Assembly: GCF_001436415.1 (NCBI RefSeq)
Contig: NZ_AYZB01000021.1
Span: forward strand, 1-61,158
Source: Latilactobacillus graminis DSM 20719
GTDB taxonomy: Bacteria > Bacillota > Bacilli > Lactobacillales > Lactobacillaceae
DNA: 61,158 nucleotides
Direction of reading: 5' to 3'
Of this stretch, positions 7,083 to 15,482 are shown piece after piece; within the stretch, counting starts at the first letter, position 1, and every line of letters begins with the position of its first letter. The translations under genes were made by a program, and so were the position numbers. The notes under the pieces are model-generated. The model had not been told where the DNA came from and searched no databases. It saw nothing but the letters and a program-made list of their open reading frames with translations.

Positions 7083-8246
7083 TTATTCTAATTTAGCTGA
7101 TAATTGATGTTTTACCGCGCTTTTCAAAATAAATGGCGCTAAAATCGTGGTGATGATAATTACGAAAATAATTTCTGAGTAGTAAGCTGCGCTTAACAGC
7201 TTTGCACTATACCCGATTTGAGCAATAATCAACGCCATCTCACCCCGAGAAACCATCGCTGCACCAATTATATAGGCATCCTGCCATGAATTTTTCATCC
7301 AACGTGCTCCAAGACCGCTTCCGATTAATTTCGAGAGCACAGCTAATAGCGTCAAAATCGTAATAAATAAAATATGTTGATTCAAATTCTTCAAGTCCAT
7401 CGACAAACCAATGCTGACAAAAAATACTGGAATAAATACAGTATAGCCAATTGGTTCGATATGTTGATTAATTTCAGTCTTATACGGAGTCTGTGAAATC
7501 GCAATGCCGGCAAAAAATGCCCCCACAACGGCACTTAGGTCAACAGTTTCGGCAAGCCAGACAAAACTAAAACAAATAATTAAAGCCGTCGTCGCACTTG
7601 CATATGGCATCAGTAGCCGCTGACTTAAATGCATTACAAAGGGCACAACCCATTTCACACTAAAGTAAACAGCTACCATAAATAGTGCTTGCAACAATAG
7701 ACTCAAGCCTAAACTCATCTGTGGCGCACTATGCGTTGCGAGTTGCGCACCAAACAAACTGGTTAAAACACTCAGAATAATCACGGCTAATAGATCATCG
7801 ACCACTGCAGCTCCAAGAATAATTGTGCCTGCCTTACTCTCCAAAACATTCAATTCGCGTAAGACTTCGACTGAAATGGATACCGAAGTTGCTGCAAAAA
7901 TCACTCCTATAAATAAACTTTCCAATTGGTTAATCCCAAATGCTAAGCTCATTCCATAGATACTCATTACCGGTACAACCACCCCTAGCACTGCGACGAC
8001 CAAACTGGGTGTAAAATACTTCTTTAATAATGTTAGATTACTCTCTAATCCGGCGATAAACATCAATAAGACGACCCCTATCTCGGAAAACGTATGAATA
8101 AAACTGTTCGCATGTAAAATCCCAAGTAAGGCAGGTCCAAGAGCAATCCCGACGAGTAATTGCCCAATCACGGCTGGCATTCCAATCCGTTTACTAATAT
8201 GACCTGCTAATATAGTGCTAATTAAGATAATTGCTAAAGTTGCCAT
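7083..8246 (-). CDS. Na+/H+ (cation:proton) antiporter, CPA2/NapA-like
   Basis: Integral membrane exchanger of 387 residues, the size of enterococcal NapA (383). About twelve hydrophobic segments are seen. MPAVIGQLLVGIALGP near the N-terminus, AATSVSISVEVLREL, ILGAAVVDDLLAVIILS (the two adjacent aspartates of the ion-binding site) and VGAFFAGIAIS are CPA2 hallmarks. The start is ATG at 8246 with AAAGGAA 7 bases upstream; upstream in-frame codons run through a terminator-like hairpin and are probably not translated. It has its own promoter and a 110-nt leader containing an attenuator-type hairpin, so expression may respond to ions, pH or translation. K+/H+ exchange is an alternative activity. 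Confidence 0.88.
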   Translation of the reverse strand: MATLAIILISTILAGHISKRIGMPAVIGQLLVGIALGPALLGILHANSFIHTFSEIGVVLLMFIAGLESNLTLLKKYFTPSLVVAVLGVVVPVMSIYGMSLAFGINQLESLFIGVIFAATSVSISVEVLRELNVLESKAGTIILGAAVVDDLLAVIILSVLTSLFGAQLATHSAPQMSLGLSLLLQALFMVAVYFSVKWVVPFVMHLSQRLLMPYASATTALIICFSFVWLAETVDLSAVVGAFFAGIAISQTPYKTEINQHIEPIGYTVFIPVFFVSIGLSMDLKNLNQHILFITILTLLAVLSKLIGSGLGARWMKNSWQDAYIIGAAMVSRGEMALIIAQIGYSAKLLSAAYYSEIIFVIIITTILAPFILKSAVKHQLSAKLE

Positions 8247-8265
8247 TGATTCATTTCCTTTCAAT

Positions 8266-8323
8266 AAAAAAAGCACACCAAAATCCCCTTCTACCACCCT
8301 AAAGAAGGAAATCTTGAATGCGC
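8266..8323 (-). terminator. Attenuator-like hairpin in the antiporter 5' UTR
   Basis: On the minus strand GCGCATTCAA pairs with TTGGTGTGC and TTTCCTTC pairs with GAAGGGGA (with G-U pairs), forming a long hairpin at 8273-8323 that runs straight into TTTTTTT (8266-8272). The ribosome binding site follows within about 10 bases, so the structure must be bypassed for expression. Confidence 0.55.
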
Positions 8324-8362
8324 AATGCTTCAACCGAATTTTTAAATTTATTTCCTCATAGT

Positions 8363-8390
8363 ATCATACAAAGAATAAACAGACAATCAA
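8363..8390 (-). promoter_or_regulatory. Promoter of the antiporter gene
   Basis: Minus-strand -35 TTGATT (8385-8390), 16-nt spacer and -10 TATGAT (8363-8368), giving a leader of roughly 110 nt. Confidence 0.5.
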
Positions 8391-8646
8391 GAACATTAAA
8401 CGCTTTTTTAAAACCCCTGTGCGATCCATTGTACTTAGCAAAATTTTTTTACTTGTTTAATATTCACACTACAAAACTCGTCCTTTCGAAAGCCTTTTTC
8501 ACTAAAAAAAGGCCTTGGCAACCGAACCACTCACTTTATTCGAATCGGGCGTTTCGATTGGCGCCGGCTTTTTAAATCCTGATCATTACTGAATGTGATA
8601 AAATCATTCGTATCCTATGGGCCAAATAGCAGCTCTAAAAATCGAA
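8391..8646. other. Intergenic region without a gene
   Basis: No ORF with a ribosome binding site is apparent. A hairpin GCCTTTTT/AAAAAGGC (8492-8513) is the only structure seen; it lacks a clear U-tract. Confidence 0.4.
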
Positions 8647-8686
8647 CAAAAACGTGTTGCTTTCAAAATTTAAGCGTAACACGTTC
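8647..8686 (-). terminator. Terminator of the NA37 gene
   Basis: Minus-strand AACGTGTT pairs with AACACGTT and GCTT with AAGC around an A/T-rich loop, followed by TTTTTG. Confidence 0.65.
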
Positions 8687-8701
8687 TTGGATTAACACCC
8701 A

Positions 8702-9706
8702 TTATAGTCGACTGATTATTTCTTCAACATTCTTAATTTCCACCGACATGGTCCCATCGGGGTGGTTGATAAATGCAAATAAATCTGGATTCTGATAAAC
8801 ATCAATTGGTACACTTAGTTCAATTCCATTGGAAAGTTTGAGTTTTTGTTTGCTATATTTTTTCTCGGCAATTTCCCGAACAACGGGTGAAATAGGTGCT
8901 ACTTCGGCTGGCACACTCGCTGTCATTTCAGCTTTAAATTCACTTTGTGCCGAGATATTACCCTTAAAAATCTTAGCTGCCATCTGATTAGTATCGATTT
9001 CACCACTCGTTTCAAGCGTTTCATAAATTGCCTCTTTAACATTGGCGACCACATCGTGTTTAGCAACTTCAAACTTTTTCCCGATTTTTTCGGCAGTTTT
9101 TTTAACAACTTTTACATTTTCTTCTAGCGATGGTGCTGGTTCACTTTCAATTACATGCGTCGACATATACACCATCTTTTCACCAGAAAAAAGATACTTT
9201 TTCTCCACGAGTTCAAAACTATATGTTTGAAGATTTATTGTGAATCCTTCATCTACCTTTTGTGTCTTATTCGACAAGATTGATTGGTGAATAATGAGCT
9301 GATTCATGAGTGGCCCTTCTTCAGCGTTCACATAGTGGGTGAACGCTTGATGATAATCGATTTTTAAAAAAGCTAAGTAAGCTTGCGCATCTTGTTCGTA
9401 TAACACGACAAAAGCATCCGCACTCGGAGCATCATCACTTTTTTGATAGACTGCATACCACTTCTCCACTAATTGTTGACTAGCACCAACAAAATCACTC
9501 GTTACTGCCTGCAAAAATGTTGCTAATTCAGCATCGTGTCGCAATACACCCGTTTTACTCTGGGCTGATGATAGCTTCTTAATTTTGTTGGTTAAATAAT
9601 CGCGCGTATTACCGTTAGTCAGATCTAACCCTTGTTGCGAATAAACCGGTTCACCTAAATCACGATCAACTACTTGTAGAATTGCTTGCTTCAAATAAAT
9701 ATCCAT
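8702..9706 (-). CDS. Nucleoid-associated protein, NA37/NdpA family
   Basis: Cytosolic DNA-associated protein of 334 residues, the family's typical length. MDIYLKQAILQVVDRDLGEPVYSQQ at the N-terminus and KIDYHQAFTHYVN in the middle match the NA37/YejK pattern; the C-terminal part carries KLKLSNGIELSVPIDVYQNPD. The biological role in Firmicutes is poorly known; in E. coli the relative is nucleoid-bound. It follows the hydrolase gene on the same strand by 19 bases, suggesting one transcript, and is terminated by the hairpin at 8647-8686. Confidence 0.8.
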   Translation of the reverse strand: MDIYLKQAILQVVDRDLGEPVYSQQGLDLTNGNTRDYLTNKIKKLSSAQSKTGVLRHDAELATFLQAVTSDFVGASQQLVEKWYAVYQKSDDAPSADAFVVLYEQDAQAYLAFLKIDYHQAFTHYVNAEEGPLMNQLIIHQSILSNKTQKVDEGFTINLQTYSFELVEKKYLFSGEKMVYMSTHVIESEPAPSLEENVKVVKKTAEKIGKKFEVAKHDVVANVKEAIYETLETSGEIDTNQMAAKIFKGNISAQSEFKAEMTASVPAEVAPISPVVREIAEKKYSKQKLKLSNGIELSVPIDVYQNPDLFAFINHPDGTMSVEIKNVEEIISRL

Positions 9707-9725
9707 TGTTTAACATCCCATCTAT

Positions 9726-11423
9726 TTAGCGTGTAAAATATTGTGCACCTTCAATTGTATGAAAGAATATAACTGCTTCCACCATCTCATGATTAATACT
9801 CTTTAAAAATGGCCATTCTCCACGCAAAACCCGCAGTGCGGTCTTTGGTCGGGATAATTCACGTTCAAAATTGGCTTGAATTTGAACCGGTGTATCTTTA
9901 AAAATATGCGCATCATACAAATACCGCGCATACGCCGTAAAAATCTGTTGTGCCTGATCAGTTTTAATCGCGCCATAAAGTTCGCGCAGTGTTTGTAGGC
10001 CATAAGTCATTAGACTGGCTAACATCAATGAACCATTTTTCATTTCAACACGTTGTAAGTGGTGAATTAAATTATCCCAGAACTGATTGTAGGCATGAAT
10101 TTCATCTTTTTGAAGATAGGGCGCCACATCAACTACAAATGGATACTGCCAATTTTTCGCGTTCAAATATTGCGCAGTCCCGATATAAAATGTGTAAGGA
10201 AAGTTGAAATAGATGCGCGTTAAATCTTTAATAAACCATTCATTTTCAATCGTATCATAGCGCTGGCCTAAAATCGCCTGGACTTGCATAACCACGGTCG
10301 GGTCTTGTGTATTATTTTGTTTTGTTAACATAAATAATTGCTGCCACGCTGAATCTGTCAATAAATCTGGTCGATAATGCTTAATCTGTTTAAGCTGAAC
10401 TGGCGCAGCGTTCAGCGTATATCCGCCATCAAAAGGTTCATCAAGCAGCTGGATTGTCTGTACAAAATGGCCGCCCAATGAATGACCTAACCCATAAATC
10501 ACGGTTGCTGGATTAATGCGACGTACACGCCGCACAACATAACGGGTAAACCGACGTGCAAGTTGTAGTTGTTCATCATTGTCGGTATTACCAATCAACA
10601 TGGCGTCGATATTATACTTCCAATCCTGATAACTTTCACGCACGTAATGATCAAGCCGTTGGGTAAACGACTTAATGCGTGGATCATCCATTGTCCCTTC
10701 CGTCCCTTTATACGAAATATAGGTATAAGCTTGCTGATTAATTGTGATATAGTAGGCAACCGCTGAAAATCCGGTTTGCCCCGCATTGGGTAAAATCGTC
10801 CGGGCATCATAATGAATGACCGCTTCGGCCTGTTGATGCGCATGGATAAACACCAGATACTGCACATAGTATTGCAATTCTTGTACGTTAAAATATTGAT
10901 CCAAATAATTGAGCGCCATCATATCCATCCTAAATGCCCGACTTGTAAATGGATCATCATAAACTGGACCAGGTTTACTAATCGCTGCCACCTTTTCTGG
11001 CGCGCGATGGTATAAATAGGCCAGTATTTGTTTCGTTAGCACACTACTCTCATTAATTTTTTCATTTTGCAAATTGACAATCAGCTGTTTCAACCGATTA
11101 ATTTTACGCCGGCGCTTAAACTGCGGACTGGTCTGAATAGCTGTCAAACTGGCTGCATCTAACGCTTTTAGACGTCGCAACTTACCCCATAAATATGAAT
11201 CAGATCTGGCGGTTGCTAATAACTGATTTAATAGTTTGGTTTTGCTTGCCTTTAATTGTTGATAACTAAACTCTAAACGATTATTGCGCCGTAATAAGGC
11301 CTGGGATTGCTCCCGGTCAAACGTTAACGGCACGTCTAGATGGGCTTTGAATAATAACCTGCCCAAATCATCATAGACCTTAACCAAACGAAAGAGCGCT
11401 GCGATGATTGCTGTCGTTCCCAT
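9726..11423 (-). CDS. Alpha/beta hydrolase (lipase-3/DUF6792-like)
   Basis: Large hydrolase-like protein of 565 residues without signal peptide or clear membrane spans. The nucleophile elbow GHSLGG (in VIYGLGHSLGGHFVQ, about residue 310) is the GxSxG motif of class 3 lipases and related esterases; a preceding TYISYKGTEGTMDDPRIKSF resembles the oxyanion-side strand of that family. The N-terminal 200 residues are helical and charged, of unknown role. ATG at 11423 was chosen since AAGGAG lies 8 bases upstream; a GTG at 11432 overlaps that site. It appears to lead a two-gene operon with the NA37 protein. Substrate unknown. Confidence 0.7.
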   Translation of the reverse strand: MGTTAIIAALFRLVKVYDDLGRLLFKAHLDVPLTFDREQSQALLRRNNRLEFSYQQLKASKTKLLNQLLATARSDSYLWGKLRRLKALDAASLTAIQTSPQFKRRRKINRLKQLIVNLQNEKINESSVLTKQILAYLYHRAPEKVAAISKPGPVYDDPFTSRAFRMDMMALNYLDQYFNVQELQYYVQYLVFIHAHQQAEAVIHYDARTILPNAGQTGFSAVAYYITINQQAYTYISYKGTEGTMDDPRIKSFTQRLDHYVRESYQDWKYNIDAMLIGNTDNDEQLQLARRFTRYVVRRVRRINPATVIYGLGHSLGGHFVQTIQLLDEPFDGGYTLNAAPVQLKQIKHYRPDLLTDSAWQQLFMLTKQNNTQDPTVVMQVQAILGQRYDTIENEWFIKDLTRIYFNFPYTFYIGTAQYLNAKNWQYPFVVDVAPYLQKDEIHAYNQFWDNLIHHLQRVEMKNGSLMLASLMTYGLQTLRELYGAIKTDQAQQIFTAYARYLYDAHIFKDTPVQIQANFERELSRPKTALRVLRGEWPFLKSINHEMVEAVIFFHTIEGAQYFTR

Positions 11424-11477
11424 TTGCCTCACTCCTTATGTTTATGATACTTCTATTATAAAGTATCTTACTCAAAA

Positions 11478-11503
11478 AAGCTGAGACAAAATCGTCTCAG
11501 CTT
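11478..11503 (-). terminator. Terminator downstream of the MerR gene
   Basis: AAGCTGAGAC/GTCTCAGCTT stem with ATTTT-type loop followed by TTTTTT on the minus strand. It lies 140 bases after the MerR stop; the stretch between (11504-11640) contains no gene. Confidence 0.8.
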
Positions 11504-11640
11504 AAATGCTTCTTTAGCTGTCATTACTGCTTAGGTATCCTGCTGCGAAAGCACTTTTTTGCACTTATTTCTGCACTTCGCTATCCTCCACAAAGAATCG
11601 GCTACGTCACTCATTCACGGATTTAGGCGAATACTTAAAA

Positions 11641-12369
11641 TCAACCAGCTTCAAATACACTCTGTTCTATGCAGTAATTCTTTTGACCACAGCTTGGACA
11701 CACGAGCTGTCTTGTCTTTGGCGTGTGGCGGGCAAAGAGCATTTTGCGTAAACGAGGTTTGAAGACGGTCTTGCAATTGGGGCATAGATAGACTGTTTCT
11801 TGATAGTAGAATGTCGTCACATAAATGACCATCCCAATGATGCCTGGCACGCCAAACCACATTGGCCACCAAATTCTGCTTAGAAAGCCGAGAACTAATA
11901 ACCCGATTTCCACCCCATCAATCAATAAGCCCCATATCAGCATTCGCCGGTGCAATCTTTTCAATTGCGTTGCTTTAGCCATTGCGTCTTCTATGGCGCC
12001 GATCGTTATTTCAACAGGTACCGCGCTAGTGGTTTGAATCGATTGCAGCACAAATTGCAATGCCACTTTCTGGTTAGCTAAGTCCGTTTCTTTTTGTAAC
12101 AACTGATTCAGTTGTTGTTCGACCAATAATGCTAGTGTATCCGTTGAAGCTTGACTGGCCATCACTTTTTGAATCGCCTTCAGTGAAAAGCCCAACTGCT
12201 TGTAGCCTAGAATCACTTTTAACGTCTGCACTTGCGCATCCCCATACAGCCGCCGGCCATTTTCAGTTAAGCTTGCCGGCTTCAACAAATCGGCCTGATC
12301 GTAGTATTGCACCGTCCGCACCGAAACATTACATAATTTAGCGAGTTCACCTGTTGTATATTGCGCCAT
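11641..12369 (-). CDS. MerR family regulator with TM and zinc-ribbon C-terminus
   Basis: The first 70 residues form a MerR winged helix: YTTGELAKLCNVSVRTVQYYDQADLLKPASLTENGRRLYGDAQVQTLKVILGYKQLGFSLKAI. A coiled-coil dimerisation helix follows. Unlike classical MerR proteins the C-terminal half has two hydrophobic segments (about residues 145-190) and then a CPNCKTVF...CPSCGQKNYC double CxxC motif that probably binds zinc. The protein is therefore likely membrane-anchored. ATG at 12369 is preceded by GGAGGTGAT. The neighbour upstream is a decayed ABC transporter, a common regulatory target of such proteins; its former target may be lost. Confidence 0.85.
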   Translation of the reverse strand: MAQYTTGELAKLCNVSVRTVQYYDQADLLKPASLTENGRRLYGDAQVQTLKVILGYKQLGFSLKAIQKVMASQASTDTLALLVEQQLNQLLQKETDLANQKVALQFVLQSIQTTSAVPVEITIGAIEDAMAKATQLKRLHRRMLIWGLLIDGVEIGLLVLGFLSRIWWPMWFGVPGIIGMVIYVTTFYYQETVYLCPNCKTVFKPRLRKMLFARHTPKTRQLVCPSCGQKNYCIEQSVFEAG

Positions 12370-12453
12370 AGAATATCACCTCCATGCTTTGATACTAGCT
12401 GATGACGTAACGTCACAAGCAAGTATCAAAACATTATTTGCTTAAACTTTTAT

Positions 12454-13239
12454 TTACTCCCCTTTAATGCGCCCAATCATATCAATCCTTTTTAGATTGT
12501 GGTGCGTCATCCTCATAACAATTATTGAAAATAGAATCGTCATAGCCGCTGCAACCAGGTAGCCACTAGCTGGAATAATGAGTGGAAAGGCCGCTTAGTC
12601 CAATAACGCCGCGAGGTCAGTAATTTACCAATCCCCCAAGCCAACTACAATACCAACAAATCACATTTTCTCGCACAATAGAGTCAGTCACCTCTTTGTC
12701 GAAAAAGCCTGGCACTTTAATCGTTGCTAGTTCACGTCTCCTCGCTGAAACGTTGATGCTAGTAAAGTTAAATACGATGACAAACGCTAGAATATCCGAT
12801 AACCGATGACAATAAAACTAATTGGGTCTAAATTAACACTAGTCGTTGTCCGCTTAGTCGCTTGATCACTCATAAACATCGCTGCACCCACTTCCGCTGT
12901 CTGTTGCAAACGTGTCGCCTACTGTTTTTCCTGCTTGGCGGGCCCCCATCGCACAGTTTTTCGGTAATGTTGCTGCTGTTCGTGAGGGGTTCTTAGTGCA
13001 ATTTTGGCTTGATCGGCAACTTCACCAATTGACGTCTTTAAGCAAAATCCAGCGATCCCTAAGATGGTCAGCACTGTCGATTTTCCTGCACCACTTGGCC
13101 CAAGAATCACCGCTAACTCACCTGCATTGACTGTAAAATTAATATCGCGCTTGGCCACGATAGTCGTCTCACCCATCTGATAACGCTTGGCGACACGGCG
13201 CACATCAATTAAACTCACTGCGATCATTCCTCTATCCAT
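12454..13239 (-). pseudogene. Remnant of a MacB-type ABC transporter (ATPase and FtsX-like permease)
   Basis: At the 5' end about 45 residues of an ABC ATPase remain (VSLIDVRRVAKRYQMG..., Walker A GPSGAGKST at about 13085), then the frame jumps at LTILG into unrelated sequence; signature and Walker B are absent. Further down, in shifting frames with stops, the tail of an FtsX-family permease can be read: LTSINVSARRRELATIKVPGF, then KEVTDSIVREN, and finally HHNLKRIDMIG...KGE before a stop at 12454. An internal deletion fused the two genes and point lesions followed. No function is expected. Confidence 0.8.
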
Positions 13240-13295
13240 TTAACCGGTTCCATTTTACTAGTTTTATTATCGCATATCCGAGCTTACACGACACA

Positions 13296-13325
13296 AAAAG
13301 ACAATCAGTAAACTGATTGTCTTTT
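13296..13325 (-). terminator. Terminator of the XRE/DUF3278 operon
   Basis: AAAAGACAATCAGT/ACTGATTGTCTTTT perfect stem, followed by TTTTTG on the minus strand, seven bases after the DUF3278 stop. Confidence 0.9.
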
Positions 13326-13332
13326 GTCCTCA

Positions 13333-13845
13333 TTAAAGATAAAGGTGTAACCGGCGCTTCTGCCTAAAGTACCCGCCGACACCGACTACTATCCCAATAG
13401 CAGAAAACCAGATGGCCAGGAATAAATTCGCAGTCATCGGTTCATGTTTTAAAAAGGGGATCAGTACAGTTAGCCAAATAAACATGCCAACAGCCCATGT
13501 CACACCCCGAACAATAGAGCGCTGCTTTAATTGCCGAATTGCTACTTGATAAGCTTTTCGATCATAGAATTCAGTCTCATCAACTGTTGTTTTTCTAATC
13601 TGATAGGTCGTATATATTGTATTAAAACATTGCACGACAATTAAAAAAATCGTCCCCAATGTAACTTGCCGTCCTTGATAGAAGTCCCACACCAAACTAA
13701 TCATCATCAATACCGAAAGTAGACTATACGTTAATATATTTGCCTTCACTAAAATCTGGCTGATGGTTGCTTCCTGCCGCTCGTCACGCGCGCCGAGATA
13801 TCCAATCTGTTGTTTTACTAACCATTCTTCCAACCGCTTAATCAT
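13333..13845 (-). CDS. DUF3278-like membrane protein
   Basis: 170 residues with four hydrophobic segments (approximately 34-56, 62-80, 113-131 and 141-158), separated by charged loops. The pattern and the overlap of 8 bases with an upstream XRE regulator gene are typical of the DUF3278 family of lactic acid bacteria. Function is not established; coupling to the regulator suggests that it transmits or modulates a signal or confers tolerance. Start ATG at 13845, translated in coupling with the regulator. Confidence 0.7.
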   Translation of the reverse strand: MIKRLEEWLVKQQIGYLGARDERQEATISQILVKANILTYSLLSVLMMISLVWDFYQGRQVTLGTIFLIVVQCFNTIYTTYQIRKTTVDETEFYDRKAYQVAIRQLKQRSIVRGVTWAVGMFIWLTVLIPFLKHEPMTANLFLAIWFSAIGIVVGVGGYFRQKRRLHLYL

Positions 13846-14038
13846 CGTCGACCACCTTCCAAAAGAGCGTATTTAAATCCGTTCCTAAGACTTGCGCTAA
13901 TCTGATACACAAGTCTAATGAAGGGTTGTACTTGCCATTTTCAATTAAGTTAATCGTTTGTCGTGCAACCTTTGTACGCTTAGCCAATTCAGTTTGGGAA
14001 ATTCCGATGGCCTGACGATACTGGCGAATACTATTCAT
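13838..14038 (-). CDS. XRE family transcriptional regulator (66 aa)
   Basis: A single helix-turn-helix of the Cro/CI type: RQAIGISQTELAKRTKVARQTINLIENGKYNPSLDLCIRLAQVLGTDLNTLFW covers nearly the whole protein. ATG at 14038 is preferred because AAGAGG is 6 bases upstream; a GTG 21 bases further out would put the ribosome binding site inside the coding region. The promoter carries an inverted repeat over the -35, consistent with autorepression. It controls at least the DUF3278 gene with which it overlaps. Confidence 0.88.
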   Translation of the reverse strand: MNSIRQYRQAIGISQTELAKRTKVARQTINLIENGKYNPSLDLCIRLAQVLGTDLNTLFWKVVDDD

Positions 14039-14077
14039 CACGAACCTCTTCTTTGTCACATATATATGTCTATTCTT

Positions 14078-14120
14078 AGTTTAAAACGTTTTCGAACAAT
14101 TGTCAATTATATATGACAAT
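14078..14120 (-). promoter_or_regulatory. Promoter and operator of the XRE operon
   Basis: Minus-strand -35 TTGACA (14101-14106), 17-nt spacer and -10 TAAACT (14078-14083). The inverted repeat ATTGTCA-N8-TGACAAT (14099-14120) covers the -35, as expected for an autoregulated repressor. A second related TGTC/GACA motif lies near 14055-14070. Confidence 0.65.
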
Positions 14121-14127
14121 TCAATGC

Positions 14128-14152
14128 AAAAAAAAGCAGCGTCTGCCGTTTC
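14128..14152 (-). terminator. Short terminator of the nitroreductase gene
   Basis: Minus-strand GGCAG-ACG-CTGCT hairpin of 5 bp followed by eight T residues. The stem is short, but it is immediately downstream of the stop codon. Confidence 0.45.
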
Positions 14153-14158
14153 GTATAT

Positions 14159-14896
14159 CTAATTTAGAGTAAACCCTTGTTTTTTCAAAAAGCTAGCCAC
14201 TGCTGGTCGCCGTACTTCACTAAAGAAGGCCGTATTCTTGGTCGACCAATCAGTTTGCTGTTGATTACGCCCACGATTAGCATAATAATTTTGCATTTGT
14301 TGATCGTATTGCACTAGGTTGGTTGCCTGATGCACATCATATTGATTTTGAGCGACTTGATTAACTTGCGGCAATCGTGGTTTAACTAGATTTTTAGTCT
14401 TTGGGATCCCGACCGTTAACCCAAATAGTGGGACGGTATAGGCGGGCAACCCCAGTAGTTCAGCGACACGCGCAATGTCGTTGCGAATCCCACCGATATA
14501 ACAGATGCCTAAGTCTAACGATTCGGCAGCGACTGCCATATCCTCTGCTGCAATAGCTGTGTCGACCGTTGCGACTAATAAGGCTTCCATATTTTGAATG
14601 CCAGCTAATGAATGGCCCGCTTTTTCTAAGAGTGTGGCTTGCCGGTATAAGTCCGCGACAAAAACATAGAAGGCCCCCGTCTGCTTAACGTACGCCGCGC
14701 TTTGAGAAATCGTCGCAATTTCATCACGAATCGCAGCATCAGTCACTTCAATGATTGAAAATGCCTGAACGAAATTCGAAGAAGACCCACTTTGAGCTGC
14801 TACAATGAGTTGCTGCTTCACTGTCATGCTAAGGGGGGTTGCCTCGAAATCGCGAACTGAAACATGGTGTTGCATTTGATCTATTAAGGATGACAT
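14159..14896 (-). CDS. NADPH-dependent FMN oxidoreductase (NfsA/Frp nitroreductase family)
   Basis: FMN-binding flavoenzyme of 245 residues, the usual length for the NfsA/NfrA group. HHVSVRDFEATPLS near the N-terminus binds the FMN phosphate; AAQSGSSSNFVQAFSII, DTAIAAEDMAVAAESLDLGICYIGGIRND and LPAYTVPLFGLTVGIPK are family signatures. It reduces nitro-compounds, quinones or flavins using NADPH in the cytosol. It is transcribed alone. The physiological acceptor cannot be derived from sequence. Confidence 0.88.
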   Translation of the reverse strand: MSSLIDQMQHHVSVRDFEATPLSMTVKQQLIVAAQSGSSSNFVQAFSIIEVTDAAIRDEIATISQSAAYVKQTGAFYVFVADLYRQATLLEKAGHSLAGIQNMEALLVATVDTAIAAEDMAVAAESLDLGICYIGGIRNDIARVAELLGLPAYTVPLFGLTVGIPKTKNLVKPRLPQVNQVAQNQYDVHQATNLVQYDQQMQNYYANRGRNQQQTDWSTKNTAFFSEVRRPAVASFLKKQGFTLN

Positions 14897-14950
14897 ATTG
14901 AAACTCCAATCGCTTTAAAATAAGTTGTCTATATCATAGCGCGCCACATC

Positions 14951-14981
14951 AAAAAGGGCTAGGACAAATTTGCCCTAGCCC
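14951..14981 (-). terminator. Terminator downstream of the repeat pair
   Basis: GGGCTAGG (14956-14963) pairs with CCTAGCCC (14974-14981), and the minus strand continues TTTTT. It would end a transcript from the 53-residue gene through the two repeat elements. Confidence 0.75.
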
Positions 14982-14987
14982 GAAAAC

Positions 14988-15099
14988 GTGCTTTTTGTTG
15001 CAACAACTCCCGCTTAAGCTAAAATCCGGAGTCATCCTAAAACCTGGATTACTGCGGATTTTGTCTTAACGCTCAGTTGCTACCCGCAACCAAACGCAC
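14988..15099. repeat. Structured intergenic element with GTGC...GCAC ends
   Basis: The ends GTGCTTTTTG and CAAACGCAC pair, and inside ATCCG/CGGAT and ATCC/GGAT form further stems. The termini match those of the adjacent element at 15113 and of the one at 19859. It belongs to a set of hairpin elements in this window. Confidence 0.5.
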
Positions 15100-15112
15100 T
15101 CTGCTCTGAAAC

Positions 15113-15186
15113 GTGCTTTTCAAAAGCATACTGCTGCGTTTAGCTACACAAGGCGAATCCTCACAGTATAACCGCTTTTGACGCAC
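15113..15186 (-). repeat. Short copy of the GTGC...GCAC intergenic element
   Basis: Read on the minus strand it starts GTGCGTCAAAAGC, contains GAGGATTCGCC and GTAGCTAAACGC, and ends CTTTTGAAAAGCAC. The pattern GTAGCTAA...TTGAAAAGCAC is shared with the copy at 19859-19969, of which this looks like a shortened relative. Confidence 0.5.
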
Positions 15187-15194
15187 TCTGTTTT

Positions 15195-15356
15195 TTACCA
15201 GTGGATTTCATTAAAAATCTTGGGTCCTTTACGCATCTTTGTGCGATCATTTTTAGCAACGTCGGTTTGTTTTGATCTACCGCCGCCTTTTTTCTGATCA
15301 ATTAGTGCTTGCATTTTTTCTTTTTGCGTCAATTTTGGTGTTTGTTTTTCACTCAT
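15195..15356 (-). CDS. Small basic protein, 53 aa
   Basis: ATG at 15356 has GAGGAG 7 bases upstream and opens a 53-codon frame rich in lysine: it begins MSEKQTPKLTQKEKMQALID, continues QKKGGGRSKQ and ends KGPKIFNEIHW. The composition resembles short lysine-rich hypothetical proteins found in lactobacilli. No cysteine or membrane segment occurs. A nucleic-acid-binding or ribosome-associated role would fit the charge, but this is a guess. The small size makes it easy to miss in annotation. Confidence 0.65.
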   Translation of the reverse strand: MSEKQTPKLTQKEKMQALIDQKKGGGRSKQTDVAKNDRTKMRKGPKIFNEIHW

Positions 15357-15482
15357 CTTCTGACTCCTCAATTTTCTACATCCTATAAGATTAGCATAGA
15401 ATTCAAAAAATGCCTAACCGTTATTTGGATAGTGCCGGAATCAAGCGCTTTAGCACTTTACGTACAGAAAATGGTTTTTTCC

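Noticed and set aside
8246-8333. Longer antiporter starting at TTG 8333
   Set aside because: It would code through the terminator hairpin, lacks a well-placed ribosome binding site and adds residues unlike the family.
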